Assembly (NCBI RefSeq): GCF_001038625.1
Contig: NZ_CP011803.1
Span: forward strand, 4,340,001 to 4,404,000
Source: Clostridium carboxidivorans P7
GTDB lineage: Bacteria; Bacillota; Clostridia; Clostridiales; Clostridiaceae
Direction of reading: 5' to 3'
Length of the DNA stretch: 64,000 nucleotides
A program made the position numbers and the translations under genes. The notes below the pieces were generated by a model that did not search any database, had not been told where the DNA came from, and saw only the letters and a program-made list of their open reading frames with translations. Positions within the stretch are counted from its first letter, which is position 1. Every line of letters begins with the position of its first letter. Positions 9,709 through 19,499 of the stretch are shown here, piece after piece.

Positions 9709-10084
9709 ATTTATCTACCTCCATTGTAGCATAAGCTATGGCATTATCTAAGCTATGGGATATACTTACATGAATTTTATAATTACCACACTTTTGTGCT
9801 ATCATTTTTGCTTTTCCTCTCAATACAACTATAGGCTTCCCAGAAGCTGTTCTATCTATTTCAATGTCTTTAATTTCAAATCCACTGAAACCAGTACCCA
9901 TAGCTTTAACTACAGCTTCTTTTGCTGCAAACCTTCCAGCAACAAATTCAGGTCTTAGATTTCTCACCTTAAAGTACTCTATCTCATTCTTACTAAATAA
10001 TCTATCTATAAAATTTGTATGTTTCTCCATAGCTTCCTTAATTCTTCTTATCTCAACTATGTCTACCCCAACACCTAAAATCAA
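9668..10084 (-). CDS. acpS: Holo-[acyl-carrier-protein] synthase
   Basis: A 138-residue enzyme that moves phosphopantetheine from CoA to apo-ACP. Motifs are ILGVGVDIVEIRRI with the metal-binding aspartate and RFAAKEAVVKAMGTG with the catalytic glutamate, then HVSISHSLDNAIAYA. The C-terminal ten or so residues are read in the region shared with the downstream nnr gene. Confidence 0.96.
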   Translation of the reverse strand: MILGVGVDIVEIRRIKEAMEKHTNFIDRLFSKNEIEYFKVRNLRPEFVAGRFAAKEAVVKAMGTGFSGFEIKDIEIDRTASGKPIVVLRGKAKMIAQKCGNYKIHVSISHSLDNAIAYATMEVDKFEDCNIRNNEADR

Positions 10085-10195
10085 AACATCACCCCCATGT
10101 GTTTTATTAAATATTAGTCTTACTTAATATAATAAAATAAAATTATCCATTTTAAAAGTACAAACTACTATCTTTAATTAGTACTACAAAGAAAA

Positions 10196-10216
10196 AAAGA
10201 GGATTTTTTCCTCTTT
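10196..10216 (-). terminator. Terminator after the gene at 10231
   Basis: Arms AAAGAGGA / TCCTCTTT with a 5-T loop, followed on the minus strand by a T-run. About 15 bases past the stop. Confidence 0.75.
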
Positions 10217-10230
10217 ATTTTGTAAATATT

Positions 10231-10578
10231 TTAATAAGCAATATATTTTATTTCTTTATCAAAATCAACTATATAATCATCAATATTTTCACCTAACACA
10301 TCAACTAGATGTACAGGTGATACACAATTGTCATATAACAATTTTAATAAATTATGAACCTTATACCTTTGAGTACTTATGCTTTTAACACAGTCTCTTT
10401 CTATATTTACTAACTTATCCTCTACAAAATCCTGTCTTTCAACTTCAATGCCATATGACTGTACCTCTGTGGTATCTATTCCATATGTTATTGAAAGTTT
10501 ACCTTTTAGTAGTCTGTAAAAATAATTATACCTCATTTTTTCTGTCTTTTGAGTTCTAACCAGATTTTCTACTATCAT
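10231..10578 (-). CDS. Small conserved clostridial protein (DUF6514-like), function unknown
   Basis: A 115-residue soluble protein with no signal or membrane segment. The central sequence SITYGIDTTEVQSYGIEVERQD and the end HLVDVLGENIDDYIVDF resemble the small DUF6514 family of clostridia as I remember it; this match is uncertain. It appears monocistronic with its own terminator. A Spo0A-box-like heptamer lies about 190 bases upstream, which would fit stationary-phase expression. No function can be assigned. Confidence 0.7.
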   Translation of the reverse strand: MIVENLVRTQKTEKMRYNYFYRLLKGKLSITYGIDTTEVQSYGIEVERQDFVEDKLVNIERDCVKSISTQRYKVHNLLKLLYDNCVSPVHLVDVLGENIDDYIVDFDKEIKYIAY

Positions 10579-10764
10579 GATTTTGCCCCCCCATAATCAA
10601 CTTCAACACTATCTTAGCACATACTTTAAAAAAAATATGTCATTTCATGATAATGTTACTTATAACTTATCCCTCTTATATGACATCAAAAAACTTGTAA
10701 CACCAAATCTAACAACTTTGAAATTCCTTAAATGTAATATTTTTCATATTTTAACGTGTAGTAT

Positions 10765-10771
10765 TGTCGAA
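10765..10771. promoter_or_regulatory. Possible Spo0A box
   Basis: TGTCGAA in the context ATTGTCGAAAC matches the 0A-box core. It lies in the intergenic region upstream of the gene at 10231-10578. A seven-base match alone is weak. Confidence 0.3.
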
Positions 10772-10787
10772 ACTACAAATACTTTGA

Positions 10788-11375
10788 CTACATTTTATCT
10801 AAATGACAATTAATAGCTTCTACTAAAACTTCTTCCTCAATTCTTGTAAATTTGCATATATCCTCCAATATCAGTATTGCTGCAACTAATAATAAACATT
10901 GATTGTCTTCACACTTTTCCAAATTATAAAGCCGCCTATACTTATCTACTGTTTCTTTTTTACATTTTATGTCACTATACATACTTTTTAATGCGTTATT
11001 TAGTTCATTAAAAGATAATATTAAAAAGTCTTTTTTAGATTTTTTATTACCATTTACTATGTATTTAACTATTTTATTCAAAGAATCTTGTTTATAATGT
11101 CGTTCCATGTAAATTTTGTAACTGTTGGCCAAATACCTTCCTATTATGTAACTGTCTATTAAAGCTATTTCACCTTTGGTACTAAATATTATTGTTGCTT
11201 CTATATTGGATTTTCCTTCATTTCCTATTTCTTTAATCATTTCATCTATTTTGGTATTAAAAAAAGTAGTAAATTTAGAATCTAAAATAAAATACTCTAA
11301 TTCTTTACTAGAACACTCCGTTATAAAATCATAAAAATTCTTATAAATTTTTTTCATATAGTCTTTACGATTCAA
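10788..11375 (-). CDS. Hypothetical protein
   Basis: A 195-residue, mostly helical, lysine- and glutamate-rich soluble protein. No recognisable domain, signal peptide or catalytic motif. Two notable stretches are IEATIIFSTKGEIALIDSYI and CLLLVAAILILEDICKF, the latter amphipathic rather than a clear membrane helix. It stands alone between two intergenic regions on the same strand as its neighbours. Coding is supported by length and by a plausible ribosome site (AGAGGGTGAT) near the start. Confidence 0.65.
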   Translation of the reverse strand: MNRKDYMKKIYKNFYDFITECSSKELEYFILDSKFTTFFNTKIDEMIKEIGNEGKSNIEATIIFSTKGEIALIDSYIIGRYLANSYKIYMERHYKQDSLNKIVKYIVNGNKKSKKDFLILSFNELNNALKSMYSDIKCKKETVDKYRRLYNLEKCEDNQCLLLVAAILILEDICKFTRIEEEVLVEAINCHLDKM

Positions 11376-11475
11376 TCTATCACCCTCTAGAATAAGTTTT
11401 TAGTTCAGACATACATTTTATATTATTACTAATTTTTTTTTTAATATACTATAAAATTAATTATAAATCCTCATT

Positions 11476-11525
11476 AAAAAAAGCTATGAAACCCAGGTTT
11501 AACCCCTTAGTTTCATAGCTTTTTT
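11476..11525 (-). terminator. Terminator after the YihY gene
   Basis: Arms of about 15 bases (AAAAAGCTATGAAAC / GTTTCATAGCTTTTT) with a 17-base loop. The A-rich left arm gives a T-run on the minus strand. It may act in both directions. Confidence 0.8.
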
Positions 11526-11536
11526 CATATATTGTA

Positions 11537-12385
11537 CTAAGAAATATTTTTATGAAATTTTTCCTTTCCTTCTCTATCGAAAGCTAAGGTTGCATTTAGC
11601 TCCCCTCCCATAACCACAGTAATTGATACAAGAAACAACCAAGTTAATAATATTATTACAGCGCCAATACTTCCATATATTTTAGAATAATTGCCAAAGT
11701 TATTTACATAAAAGGCAAAACCAATGGATACTAATATCAATCCAATAGTAGCAAATATTGCACCAGAACTCACTTCTCTCCACGTAAGTCTTCTACAGGG
11801 GGTATAATGGTATAATGCTGCCAAAATGAAAATAGTTAGTACAATAATAATAATATATCTTACTATGTGCCACATAATTTTAAATTCCTCTGAAAACCCT
11901 AAATTCAATGCCAGAGAATTTCCAATTATTTGACCAAAAACTAATAAAAAGATCATAGTAAATATGGCAATTACCAATCCTATAGTACACAATACAGCTA
12001 TAAATTGGACTTTTAAGAAACTTCTATGTTCCAACTCGTCATAAGCTTTATTCAATCCTTTAATAACACCGTTAAAACCACTTGAAGCTGACCATATTGT
12101 AAAAATTAAGCTAAAAGACATCAGATGAGGATTTTTATAATCTACCACCTCTATTATAGTATTCTTAATTAACTCCAAAGCACTTCGTGGAATAATCCTA
12201 TTTAATCCTGCTAGCACATCTTGGCTATTAATAGAACTATATCCTAGAACAGTCATGAGAAATATTAAAAATGGAAAAAAGGCAAATATCAAACTGTACG
12301 CAAGTTGAGAAGATAATGACAATACATCATCTTCATTAAATCTAAACATTAAATTTTTAATATCTTTAACCACTTGTTGCCCCAT
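11537..12385 (-). CDS. YihY/BrkB family membrane protein
   Basis: A 282-residue integral membrane protein with about six transmembrane segments. Family signatures include LSSQLAYSLIFAFFPFLIFLM near the start, the glycine-rich SSGFNGVIKGLNKAYD, and YHYTPCRRLTWREVSSGAIFATIGL near residue 200. The family was once annotated as ribonuclease BN, which is wrong; its role is unknown, with transporter-like or envelope functions suggested. Confidence 0.9.
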   Translation of the reverse strand: MGQQVVKDIKNLMFRFNEDDVLSLSSQLAYSLIFAFFPFLIFLMTVLGYSSINSQDVLAGLNRIIPRSALELIKNTIIEVVDYKNPHLMSFSLIFTIWSASSGFNGVIKGLNKAYDELEHRSFLKVQFIAVLCTIGLVIAIFTMIFLLVFGQIIGNSLALNLGFSEEFKIMWHIVRYIIIIVLTIFILAALYHYTPCRRLTWREVSSGAIFATIGLILVSIGFAFYVNNFGNYSKIYGSIGAVIILLTWLFLVSITVVMGGELNATLAFDREGKEKFHKNIS

Positions 12386-12893
12386 AACGTGCTCGCTCCT
12401 TTAACTCCTATATTATTCATCAAAAATTTTAAATAATTATTTTATTCAGAATATTGACTTTTCTTAATAGATATAGTATTATTTAATTAATCAATAGACA
12501 ACCTCTAGACACAAAAACATATCTATTGATAATAAATAGAATCGAGGTGATACCGCCAGAAACTTAAGGTTTTATTCAATATTTTAATCTGTAGAAAGAA
12601 GAGGAATATACCAATGGGCATTTAATATTTTTTATATTATGTCTAGTAGGTTCTAATTCAAATAATATATTCCCTTAAATTTAATCTTTCTATTCTAATT
12701 TTCTATAAGTATATTTTTTTAAATATATTAAATTAAAGTATTGAATGTATTGTTAAGTTAAATCGAAGTTAATAAAAGTAAATTTTTCTATATACCTGTT
12801 AATGGTTGTTCAGGATTTTAGATGATTACTATAGAAAGGATGGTTGTTAGAATTCAAATAGTTGAAAATGAGTTTATTGAATTAGAATCTACT
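12386..12893. other. Intergenic region with a possible tiny plus-strand ORF
   Basis: About 500 AT-rich bases between the YihY gene and rnz. A 24-codon frame (12822-12896, plus strand, beginning MITIERMVVRIQIVENEF) ends inside the left arm of the strong terminator at 12894-12950. The ribosome site is poor. An imperfect GGAATATA...TATATTCC repeat also occurs around 12600-12675. Nothing else could be supported. Confidence 0.3.
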
Positions 12894-12950
12894 TAGCAGC
12901 TGGTCTGTATATGATAAGGGCATATATAAACCAGCTGCTATATATTTTTT
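12894..12950 (+). terminator. Plus-strand terminator without an obvious gene
   Basis: Perfect 11-base arms TAGCAGCTGGT / ACCAGCTGCTA with extra internal TATAT pairing, followed on the plus strand by TATATTTTTT. The minus-strand side has no T-run, so it does not serve rnz. It therefore implies a short plus-strand transcript starting somewhere in 12400-12890. Confidence 0.7.
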
Positions 12951-12985
12951 GATATTATTTTGCAACATAATACTTTTTCTTAATG

Positions 12986-13909
12986 TTACTCAAAATTTAA
13001 AGTCGATATTTTTCTATCTTCTCCTAAGAAAGTGTTTTCAAATATATTTTTTGCATTTAAAATATATTCTTCAGGATTTGCAAGTGATGGACTAAAATGA
13101 GTAAGCCACAATTCTTTTACTTCAGCTTCCCTTGCCATTAAAGCAGCTTCCGAAAAAAGCATATGCCTATTTTCTAAAGCTTTTGGAAGTTTTTCATCAT
13201 CTCCATACATCCCCTCACATACAAACAAATCTGATTTTTTTACAAATGAAATAAGTTCTTCTGTAGGTCTTGTATCTGTGCAATAGCTTAACTTTAATCC
13301 TCTTCGTTCCTCACCTAATACCATGTCTGGTGTATATACTTTTCCACCTTCTTTTATATTCTCTCCCTTTTGAAGTAAATTCCATAAATTTAGAGGTACA
13401 TTATTAAGCCTTGCTTTTTCAACATTAAATTTTTTGCTTCTATTTACATTTACACTATACGCAAGACAAGGCATAGTATGATATGCAGGTTGTGCCCATA
13501 ATTCCATATCACCAATTTGAATTATCTTATCTTCAAAATAGTTTTCATCGTCAGTTGGAAGCTCTATTAAATCTACATAATAAGGAAGTACCGGAGATAC
13601 TACTGTAAGCCCTTTCACTATTGTACTTAATCCTTCTGGTCCAACTATATACAGAGGTTCCTTACGTCCAGAATTTGCTATAGTAAGCAAAAGCCCGGGA
13701 AGCCCAATTACATGATCAGCATGATAATGAGTGAAACAAATTACACTTATATCTTTAAATCCCCAACCTAAAATTTTCATAGACACTTGAGTTCCTTCTC
13801 CACAATCTATCAAAATTTTTTTCCCCTTATAAGATATTAAGAGCGAAGTAAGATTTCTATTAGGTGTAGGTACATTTCCACCACACCCAAGCAAACAAAT
13901 ATCAACCAT
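12986..13909 (-). CDS. rnz: Ribonuclease Z
   Basis: A 307-residue metallo-beta-lactamase-fold nuclease that trims the 3' ends of tRNA precursors. The zinc-binding motif is [17 protein letters not shown], preceded by LIDCGEGTQ; further ligands lie in [23 protein letters not shown] and LTHFSPS. Length and domain order are normal for the short form RNase Z. It is flanked by two long gaps and appears to be monocistronic. Confidence 0.95.
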   Translation of the reverse strand: MVDICLLGCGGNVPTPNRNLTSLLISYKGKKILIDCGEGTQVSMKILGWGFKDISVICFTHYHADHVIGLPGLLLTIANSGRKEPLYIVGPEGLSTIVKGLTVVSPVLPYYVDLIELPTDDENYFEDKIIQIGDMELWAQPAYHTMPCLAYSVNVNRSKKFNVEKARLNNVPLNLWNLLQKGENIKEGGKVYTPDMVLGEERRGLKLSYCTDTRPTEELISFVKKSDLFVCEGMYGDDEKLPKALENRHMLFSEAALMAREAEVKELWLTHFSPSLANPEEYILNAKNIFENTFLGEDRKISTLNFE

Positions 13910-14371
13910 AACATACCTCTTTTCTTAAAAACTACTTATTTTTTCATATAGTTTTTGCATAATTTAATTGTATCATGCGCTACTTTTATATGTAAAACTT
14001 TTATATGTACTGTATGGTTATGTGATTTACAAATAACTTAACTTGCAAGTCTTTGCATTGCGATATGCTTATATTAAACGAAAATTTTCTATTTGGAAAA
14101 GTTATGTAATAATAAAGTAACTTTTCTAAAAATTCATATTTATAGCAAAATTACTTTCTTTTTACTCCATATTATTCTATAATTAATAATTAATAGTACT
14201 TTTAAAAAACATGGTATTTAGGATACCAATCATGAATTAAATAGAAAACGATAACATTAAATTTATCATTAAGTTCTTTTAAAATTAATCAAATTTTATT
14301 TAATCCATAAATAAACATTTCCAAAATCCAATAAATGACAATTTGTCAATATTAATTAGGGGGTAAAACTT
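13910..14371. other. Intergenic region between divergent rnz and fucO
   Basis: About 460 AT-rich bases holding the two divergent promoters. A CcpA-like site is listed separately. No small gene or structured RNA was seen. Confidence 0.5.
14242..14256 (+). promoter_or_regulatory. Putative catabolite-responsive element (CcpA)
   Basis: TAGAAAACGATAACA matches the cre consensus WTGNAANCGNWNNCW at all fixed positions but one. It lies about 116 bases before the fucO start, consistent with carbon catabolite control of that gene. Confidence 0.4.
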
Positions 14372-15520
14372 ATGGTAAACAGATTTATTTTAAATGAAAC
14401 ATCCTATCATGGATCAGGAGCCATTAATAGTATTGCCGATGAAGCAAAAATAAGGGGTTTTAAAAAAGCCTTTGTATGCTCAGGACCTGACTTAATTAAA
14501 TTTGGTGTAACTAAAAATGTACTTGATGTACTGGACAAAAATGGGTTGACATATGAAGTATTTTCGGACATCAAACCAAACCCAACTATCCAAAATGTCC
14601 AAAATGGCGTAGAAGCTTTTAAATTATCTGGTGCTGATTATATCATTGCTATTGGTGGTGGTTCTCCAATGGATACTGCAAAAGCAATTGGCATAATTAT
14701 AAAAAATCCTGAATTTGCTGATGTAAGAAGCTTAGAAGGTGTTGCTGATACTAAAAATAAAGCTGTTCCTATTATTGCAATCCCAACTACAGCTGGTACT
14801 GCAGCAGAAACAACAATTAATTATGTTATCACTGATTCAGAAAAAAATCGCAAGATGGTATGTGTAGATCCTCATGATATACCAATAATTGCAATAATCG
14901 ATCCCGATATGATGTCATCTATGCCAAAGGGTTTAACAGCAGCAACAGGCATGGATGCACTAACACATGCTATTGAAGGATATATAACAGCAGGTGCATG
15001 GGAACTATCTGATATGTTCCACTTAAAAGCAATTGAAATTATTTCACGTTCTTTAAGAAGTGCAGTTGATAATACACAAGAAGGTAGAGCAGGAATGGCA
15101 CTTGGTCAATATGTAGCTGGTATGGGATTTTCCAATGTAGGTCTTGGTATTGTTCATTCTATGGCACATCCTCTTGGAGCACTTTATGATACACCCCACG
15201 GAATTGCCAATGCAATTATATTACCGACCGTTATGGAATATAATGCAGAAGCAACTGGTGATAAATATAAATACATAGCACAAGCTATGGGAGTCAAAGG
15301 AACTGAAAATATGACTGTAGAAGAATATAGAAAAGCTGCTATAGATGCAGTTAAGAAACTATCAGAAGATATTAAAATTCCTAAAGACTTAAAAGAGATT
15401 GTAAAAAAAGAAGATATTCCTTTCCTAGCACAATCTGCTTATGATGATGCATGTAGACCTGGTAATCCAAAAGAGACAAGCGTTGCAGATATTACAAAAT
15501 TGTATGAATCTCTTATTTAA
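14372..15520 (+). CDS. fucO: Lactaldehyde reductase / iron-containing alcohol dehydrogenase (FucO-type)
   Basis: A 382-residue group III alcohol dehydrogenase. It matches the E. coli FucO pattern along its full length: NRFILNETSYHGSGA at the start, the NAD-binding AIGGGSPMDTAKAIG, IPTTAGTAAE, and metal ligands in GMDALTHAIEGY and VHSMAHPLGALYDTPHG. It would reduce L-lactaldehyde to 1,2-propanediol or interconvert related aldehydes and alcohols. No fucose or rhamnose pathway genes are nearby, so the physiological substrate is open. A good ribosome site (AGGGGG) precedes the ATG, and a strong terminator follows, making it monocistronic. Confidence 0.9.
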   Translation: MVNRFILNETSYHGSGAINSIADEAKIRGFKKAFVCSGPDLIKFGVTKNVLDVLDKNGLTYEVFSDIKPNPTIQNVQNGVEAFKLSGADYIIAIGGGSPMDTAKAIGIIIKNPEFADVRSLEGVADTKNKAVPIIAIPTTAGTAAETTINYVITDSEKNRKMVCVDPHDIPIIAIIDPDMMSSMPKGLTAATGMDALTHAIEGYITAGAWELSDMFHLKAIEIISRSLRSAVDNTQEGRAGMALGQYVAGMGFSNVGLGIVHSMAHPLGALYDTPHGIANAIILPTVMEYNAEATGDKYKYIAQAMGVKGTENMTVEEYRKAAIDAVKKLSEDIKIPKDLKEIVKKEDIPFLAQSAYDDACRPGNPKETSVADITKLYESLI

Positions 15521-15530
15521 AAAAAGTAAT

Positions 15531-15577
15531 AAAAATGACTCTAGCACAATATTTTATTGAGCTAGAGTCATTTTTTT
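15531..15577 (+). terminator. Terminator after fucO
   Basis: Perfect 15-base arms AAAAATGACTCTAGC / GCTAGAGTCATTTTT with a 15-base loop and seven T residues. Confidence 0.9.
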
Positions 15578-15697
15578 AATAATTTATTGATTTGTAAAAG
15601 TCTGTCTTTTCTATCTTTTAAATTGTAATTTCTATTTTAGTCAAATTAAGTTCAAAACCTAATTCCAAGAAAACTTTTTGTATGAGCATTCAAGCAA

Positions 15698-17125
15698 TTA
15701 AGCACCTTTTCTTTCTGCTTCACCTATGTTATTAAAATTGTCCTCTCCTTGTTGCAATAAACTATGCTTATGTGAATACGCTGCATAAACAATTATGCCT
15801 AATGCAACTGATACACCAAAGTACAACCATGTTGTTTTTGATAAACTAAGCATAAGAAATACACAACATACTACTGCTATTAAAGGTAATACCGGAACTA
15901 AAGGTACTGTGAACTTTCTTTCTAATTTTGGATGAGTTTTTCTAAGTACAATTATTGATATAGCTACAAGTGAAAATGCTGCTAGAAGAATCATGTTTGT
16001 CAAATCTGCTAATTGTTTTATATCTGCAACACCAGCTAATACAGCGCCTAAACATCCTACTACCCAAGTTGAAAATACAGGAACATTTGTTTCCTTATTT
16101 ACACTACAGAACTTTCCTGGAAGCAATCTATCACGACTCATTGAAAATAATATACGTGATGCTCCGTAAACGTATGCAAGTACTACGGCTAAAATACCAA
16201 TAACTGCACCTACTGAAAGTAAAGAAGCTGCCCAACTTTGACCTGTAGAACTTAACGCATAGGCCATAGCATCACCAACATTTAATTTTCTGTAATCAAC
16301 CATTCCAGTTAAAACTAAACTAACTATAACATATATAAGTGCACATCCTAGCATTGAACCAATAATACCTCTTGGTAGGTTCTTCTGAGGATCTTTTACC
16401 TCTTCAGCAGAAGTTGAAACTGCATCAAAGCCTGCGAAAGCAAGGAATACAGATGCTGCACCAGCAAATACGCCCTTAAAACCAAATGGCATAAATGGCT
16501 GCCATCTTATTGGTTTTATAAAAAATGCGCCTACAATTATGAATAACGCTATAACCGCAAGTTTTGTAAATACCATAAAATTATTTATCTTCTTGCTTTC
16601 TTTTGTTCCTCTAGATAATAAGAAAGTAATAATTAATACTACAACAACTGCTGGAATATTCATTATTCCACCTTGACTTGGAATACTTGAAAGAGCTGCT
16701 GGCAGCTTAATTCCAAATTCTTTTAGTAAACTAATAAAGTATGATGACCAACCACTAGCTACAGTTGCTGCGAGCACTGTATATCCAATAAAAAGCGTCC
16801 AACCAACTAAATGAGCAATGAATTCACCTAAAGATACATAAATGTAAGCATATGCACTTCCTGATGTCGGAATTGATGATGCAAATTCAGAGTAACATAA
16901 AGCTACAAGTGTACAAGCAATTGCAGATGCAATAAATGATAAAACTACAGCAGGACCTGCATCTCTTGCAGCTACAACACCTGCTAGTACCATTACTCCA
17001 GTTCCAATTGTTGCTCCAATACTCATTATTGTTACATCAAATGCACTTAAAGTTCGTTCTACAGAACTACTTTTATTATTGTCTAAAATGGAATTTACGT
17101 CTTTTTTTCTAGCAAATAATTTCAT
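15698..17125 (-). CDS. APC-superfamily amino-acid permease (CAT/YfnA-like)
   Basis: A 475-residue transporter with about twelve membrane helices. The first helix carries the substrate-binding glycine motif SIGATIGTGVMVLAG, and FAGFDAVSTSAEEVKDPQKNLPRGIIGS is the typical cytoplasmic loop and helix 6 region of the cationic amino-acid transporter family. The specific amino acid cannot be told. It lies downstream of the GlnK/GlnL-like two-component genes on the same strand, separated by a terminator, so it is a likely target rather than a member of their transcript. An AGGAGGT site precedes the ATG. Confidence 0.88.
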   Translation of the reverse strand: MKLFARKKDVNSILDNNKSSSVERTLSAFDVTIMSIGATIGTGVMVLAGVVAARDAGPAVVLSFIASAIACTLVALCYSEFASSIPTSGSAYAYIYVSLGEFIAHLVGWTLFIGYTVLAATVASGWSSYFISLLKEFGIKLPAALSSIPSQGGIMNIPAVVVVLIITFLLSRGTKESKKINNFMVFTKLAVIALFIIVGAFFIKPIRWQPFMPFGFKGVFAGAASVFLAFAGFDAVSTSAEEVKDPQKNLPRGIIGSMLGCALIYVIVSLVLTGMVDYRKLNVGDAMAYALSSTGQSWAASLLSVGAVIGILAVVLAYVYGASRILFSMSRDRLLPGKFCSVNKETNVPVFSTWVVGCLGAVLAGVADIKQLADLTNMILLAAFSLVAISIIVLRKTHPKLERKFTVPLVPVLPLIAVVCCVFLMLSLSKTTWLYFGVSVALGIIVYAAYSHKHSLLQQGEDNFNNIGEAERKGA

Positions 17126-17304
17126 ATGATGACCTCCTTATAAAATATAAATAAAATTTTTTAAGTAATTTATTTGAGTAATTAGTTTTTCAATTAGATA
17201 AATTGCAATTAACTTTATTGGTTATTGCATAATTGATTATAATAGGCCAACTACAAAATACTTCAAATTGCTTCAAATGACTTCAAAATACTTAACAAAA
17301 AAAT

Positions 17305-17343
17305 AAAATGTTTTTAAAAATTTAGAATTTTTAAAAACATTTT
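17305..17343 (-). terminator. Terminator after the glnL-like gene
   Basis: Arms AAAATGTTTTTAAAAATT / AATTTTTAAAAACATTTT around a 3-4 base loop, then a T-run on the minus strand. Just upstream at 17262-17291 three copies of CTTCAAA(T/A) occur in tandem near the permease promoter. Confidence 0.75.
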
Positions 17344-17406
17344 ATTGAATGTTATGAAATTATAACCAATACATGTAGGTATTGACATGTAACATTTGAT
17401 AATTTT

Positions 17407-18237
17407 TTAATATTCTTCACACTGAAGTAATAGTCCTTCAAAGAACTTATTTATTATTACTTTTCCACCAGTTTTATTTTTTCCCTTTATATAATCCATT
17501 TCAGCTTTAACACTTGCAAAATCAAACATACCCTTGGAGTAATCCTGAAAGCTTTCATTATAATAATCTTCTATTCCTATGTATGCAAGATTAGTTAACC
17601 CAGTTTTAATTGCTCTTCTTATTCTTTGTTGTATTGTTTTAGGATTGTCTCCAAGCATAGAACTTAATTCATTGAAATTACATTCATCAAAGGATTTTTT
17701 TGTTTCCAATAGATAAATGCAAATTTTTATAATATCGTTTGTTCCTTTTTCCCCCAACATACCAAATCTACTTAAAACATGTTTGATTATTTTAATATTA
17801 TTGTCCTGTGGCTTTTTTTGAGGATTAACGTCTTTAAATACTTTCTTTATATTATTAAGCATATTTTCAATTTCAATTCTTTCTGCTACCTTGCTTGTAA
17901 CCTTTTCCACCTCAATTTTATTAATAGGCTTGCTAATAAAAAACTCAATACCAGAATTATAAGAATCTGCCACCAACTTTACATCTGATACCTGAGAAAT
18001 CATTATAAACTTAATCTTTGGTTTTAATAGCTTTACTTCTCTTACTAAACTATTACCATCTAATTTAGGCAAAAGCAAGTCAACTAGTACAATATCCGGG
18101 TTGCAAACTAGTATTTCTCTAAGAGCTGTTTCTCCATCATTAGAGCTGCCTATTACTTCACCTGACCCATTTTCTTTAAGCAAATTAGTCAATATCTTAA
18201 CAATGCTCACATCATCATCAATAATATAATATTGCAC
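17407..18237 (-). CDS. Response regulator, GlnL/YcbB-like
   Basis: A 276-residue regulator. The receiver domain (1-120) has the acidic pocket YYIIDDD, the phospho-acceptor in DIVLVDLLLPKLDG and the lysine in FFISKPI. The C-terminal part (about 150-270) with NFNELSSMLGDNPKTIQQRIRRAIKTGLTNLA fits the YcbB domain found in Bacillus GlnL, which activates glutamine transport and glutaminase genes. It follows the kinase gene by 5 bases. Neighbouring amino-acid permeases on both sides are its probable targets. Confidence 0.8.
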   Translation of the reverse strand: MQYYIIDDDVSIVKILTNLLKENGSGEVIGSSNDGETALREILVCNPDIVLVDLLLPKLDGNSLVREVKLLKPKIKFIMISQVSDVKLVADSYNSGIEFFISKPINKIEVEKVTSKVAERIEIENMLNNIKKVFKDVNPQKKPQDNNIKIIKHVLSRFGMLGEKGTNDIIKICIYLLETKKSFDECNFNELSSMLGDNPKTIQQRIRRAIKTGLTNLAYIGIEDYYNESFQDYSKGMFDFASVKAEMDYIKGKNKTGGKVIINKFFEGLLLQCEEY

Positions 18238-18242
18238 AATAT

Positions 18243-19499
18243 TTACCTCCTAAATGAACTTATTGGTATTTTTACTGTAAAGGTTGTACCTTCGTTTTGT
18301 ACAGACTCCACAGATATGCTTCCTTTAAAAATATTCTGAGTCAAGTCCTTTACTAATGTAAGACCTATTCCTCTACATATGCTGCCACTTTTATCATACT
18401 TTGTAGAAAAACCAGGATTAAATATAAAATCCAAATTACCTTCATTTATGCCTGTCCCATTATCAGATACAATAAAAACATATTCATCTCCCTGATCCAC
18501 AATTTGCAATTTAATTAATCCTTTTTCATTGCTATCTATAGCTTCTATGCCGTTAAAAATAAGATTTCTTATAATTGATACTAAATAAAAATGTTGAGAA
18601 ACATAAAAATTACATTCCACCTTAAAATCAAGCTCAATATTTAAGCTTTTTGCTATTATGTAATCCTTTGTATATATTTCTAAAATACTTATAATATCTT
18701 TTATCTTCATATGTTCAACATCTATTTTCTCATTAGACATTTCTTCAAGCCCTCTCATAACTCTGATATAGTCCTTTTTAATCTCATGGATATCTTTAGC
18801 AATATCAAGTGTAAGATTTTTTAGTTCTTCAGAATAATGATTTTTAGAAACTATCTCATATACTGAAAAAGACTTTTTCATTACATCTTCTATTTCAGAT
18901 GCATTCTTATTCATAAAATATATTTCACTTTTAAAACTTGAAGTTAACAATATCAATTTTCTGTAACGTTCCTCATGTTCTTCTTTTACAAGAAATGAGT
19001 TATAATATTTCATTAATATTAGTATAATCAAAACTACTAAAGTTCTTACAATCGCTACTAGTAAAAGAGCTTTGATCATATTGCTGTTTTCTCCACTTAT
19101 TCTAGTTCGAATACTTATTTCAACAACATTTGAAATAAAATCACAACAAAACACTGAAAGTATAAATCTTGTTAAATCCTTTTTTCCATTTTTATAATAT
19201 AAAAAATAAAACAGAATTCCAAAAGTGGTAAAAAACATTATTTCAGGTGTAGTTATTCTAATGGTTTTCATAAAGTCCATATTACTGCAATAAACCCACA
19301 CTGATCTACAAAATGTTGTAGATATACCCGTAAGTATTGCTGTTTGTATTGGATTCAATTCAGTATAATTGTAAAGAAATACAGAAAATATAATTACTGA
19401 AAGGGCTATAGTAAAATCTTGAATTAAAAAGCCAAAATAAATCTGAGATGCTATAGCTACACCAATTACAACTGTTAAAGTACGCTTTAATTTTTTCAT
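18243..19499 (-). CDS. Sensor histidine kinase, GlnK/YcbA-like
   Basis: A 418-residue membrane kinase. Residues 1-170 hold about six hydrophobic segments. The dimerisation region contains DIHEIKKDYIRVMRGLEEM in place of a classic H-box, then the N-box LIFNGIEAID, G1 VSDNGTGI and G2 GIGLTLVKDL. This matches the GlnK (YcbA) type of kinase paired with YcbB-domain regulators. The phosphorylated histidine is likely the one in DIHEIKKD. It is the first gene of the pair and lies divergent from the plus-strand permease at 19959. Confidence 0.8.
   Translation of the reverse strand: MKKLKRTLTVVIGVAIASQIYFGFLIQDFTIALSVIIFSVFLYNYTELNPIQTAILTGISTTFCRSVWVYCSNMDFMKTIRITTPEIMFFTTFGILFYFLYYKNGKKDLTRFILSVFCCDFISNVVEISIRTRISGENSNMIKALLLVAIVRTLVVLIILILMKYYNSFLVKEEHEERYRKLILLTSSFKSEIYFMNKNASEIEDVMKKSFSVYEIVSKNHYSEELKNLTLDIAKDIHEIKKDYIRVMRGLEEMSNEKIDVEHMKIKDIISILEIYTKDYIIAKSLNIELDFKVECNFYVSQHFYLVSIIRNLIFNGIEAIDSNEKGLIKLQIVDQGDEYVFIVSDNGTGINEGNLDFIFNPGFSTKYDKSGSICRGIGLTLVKDLTQNIFKGSISVESVQNEGTTFTVKIPISSFRR

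Noticed and set aside
17262-17291. Tandem CTTCAAA copies upstream of the permease as an operator
   Set aside because: Short, AT-rich and found only once; noted within the terminator entry but not supported as a regulatory site.
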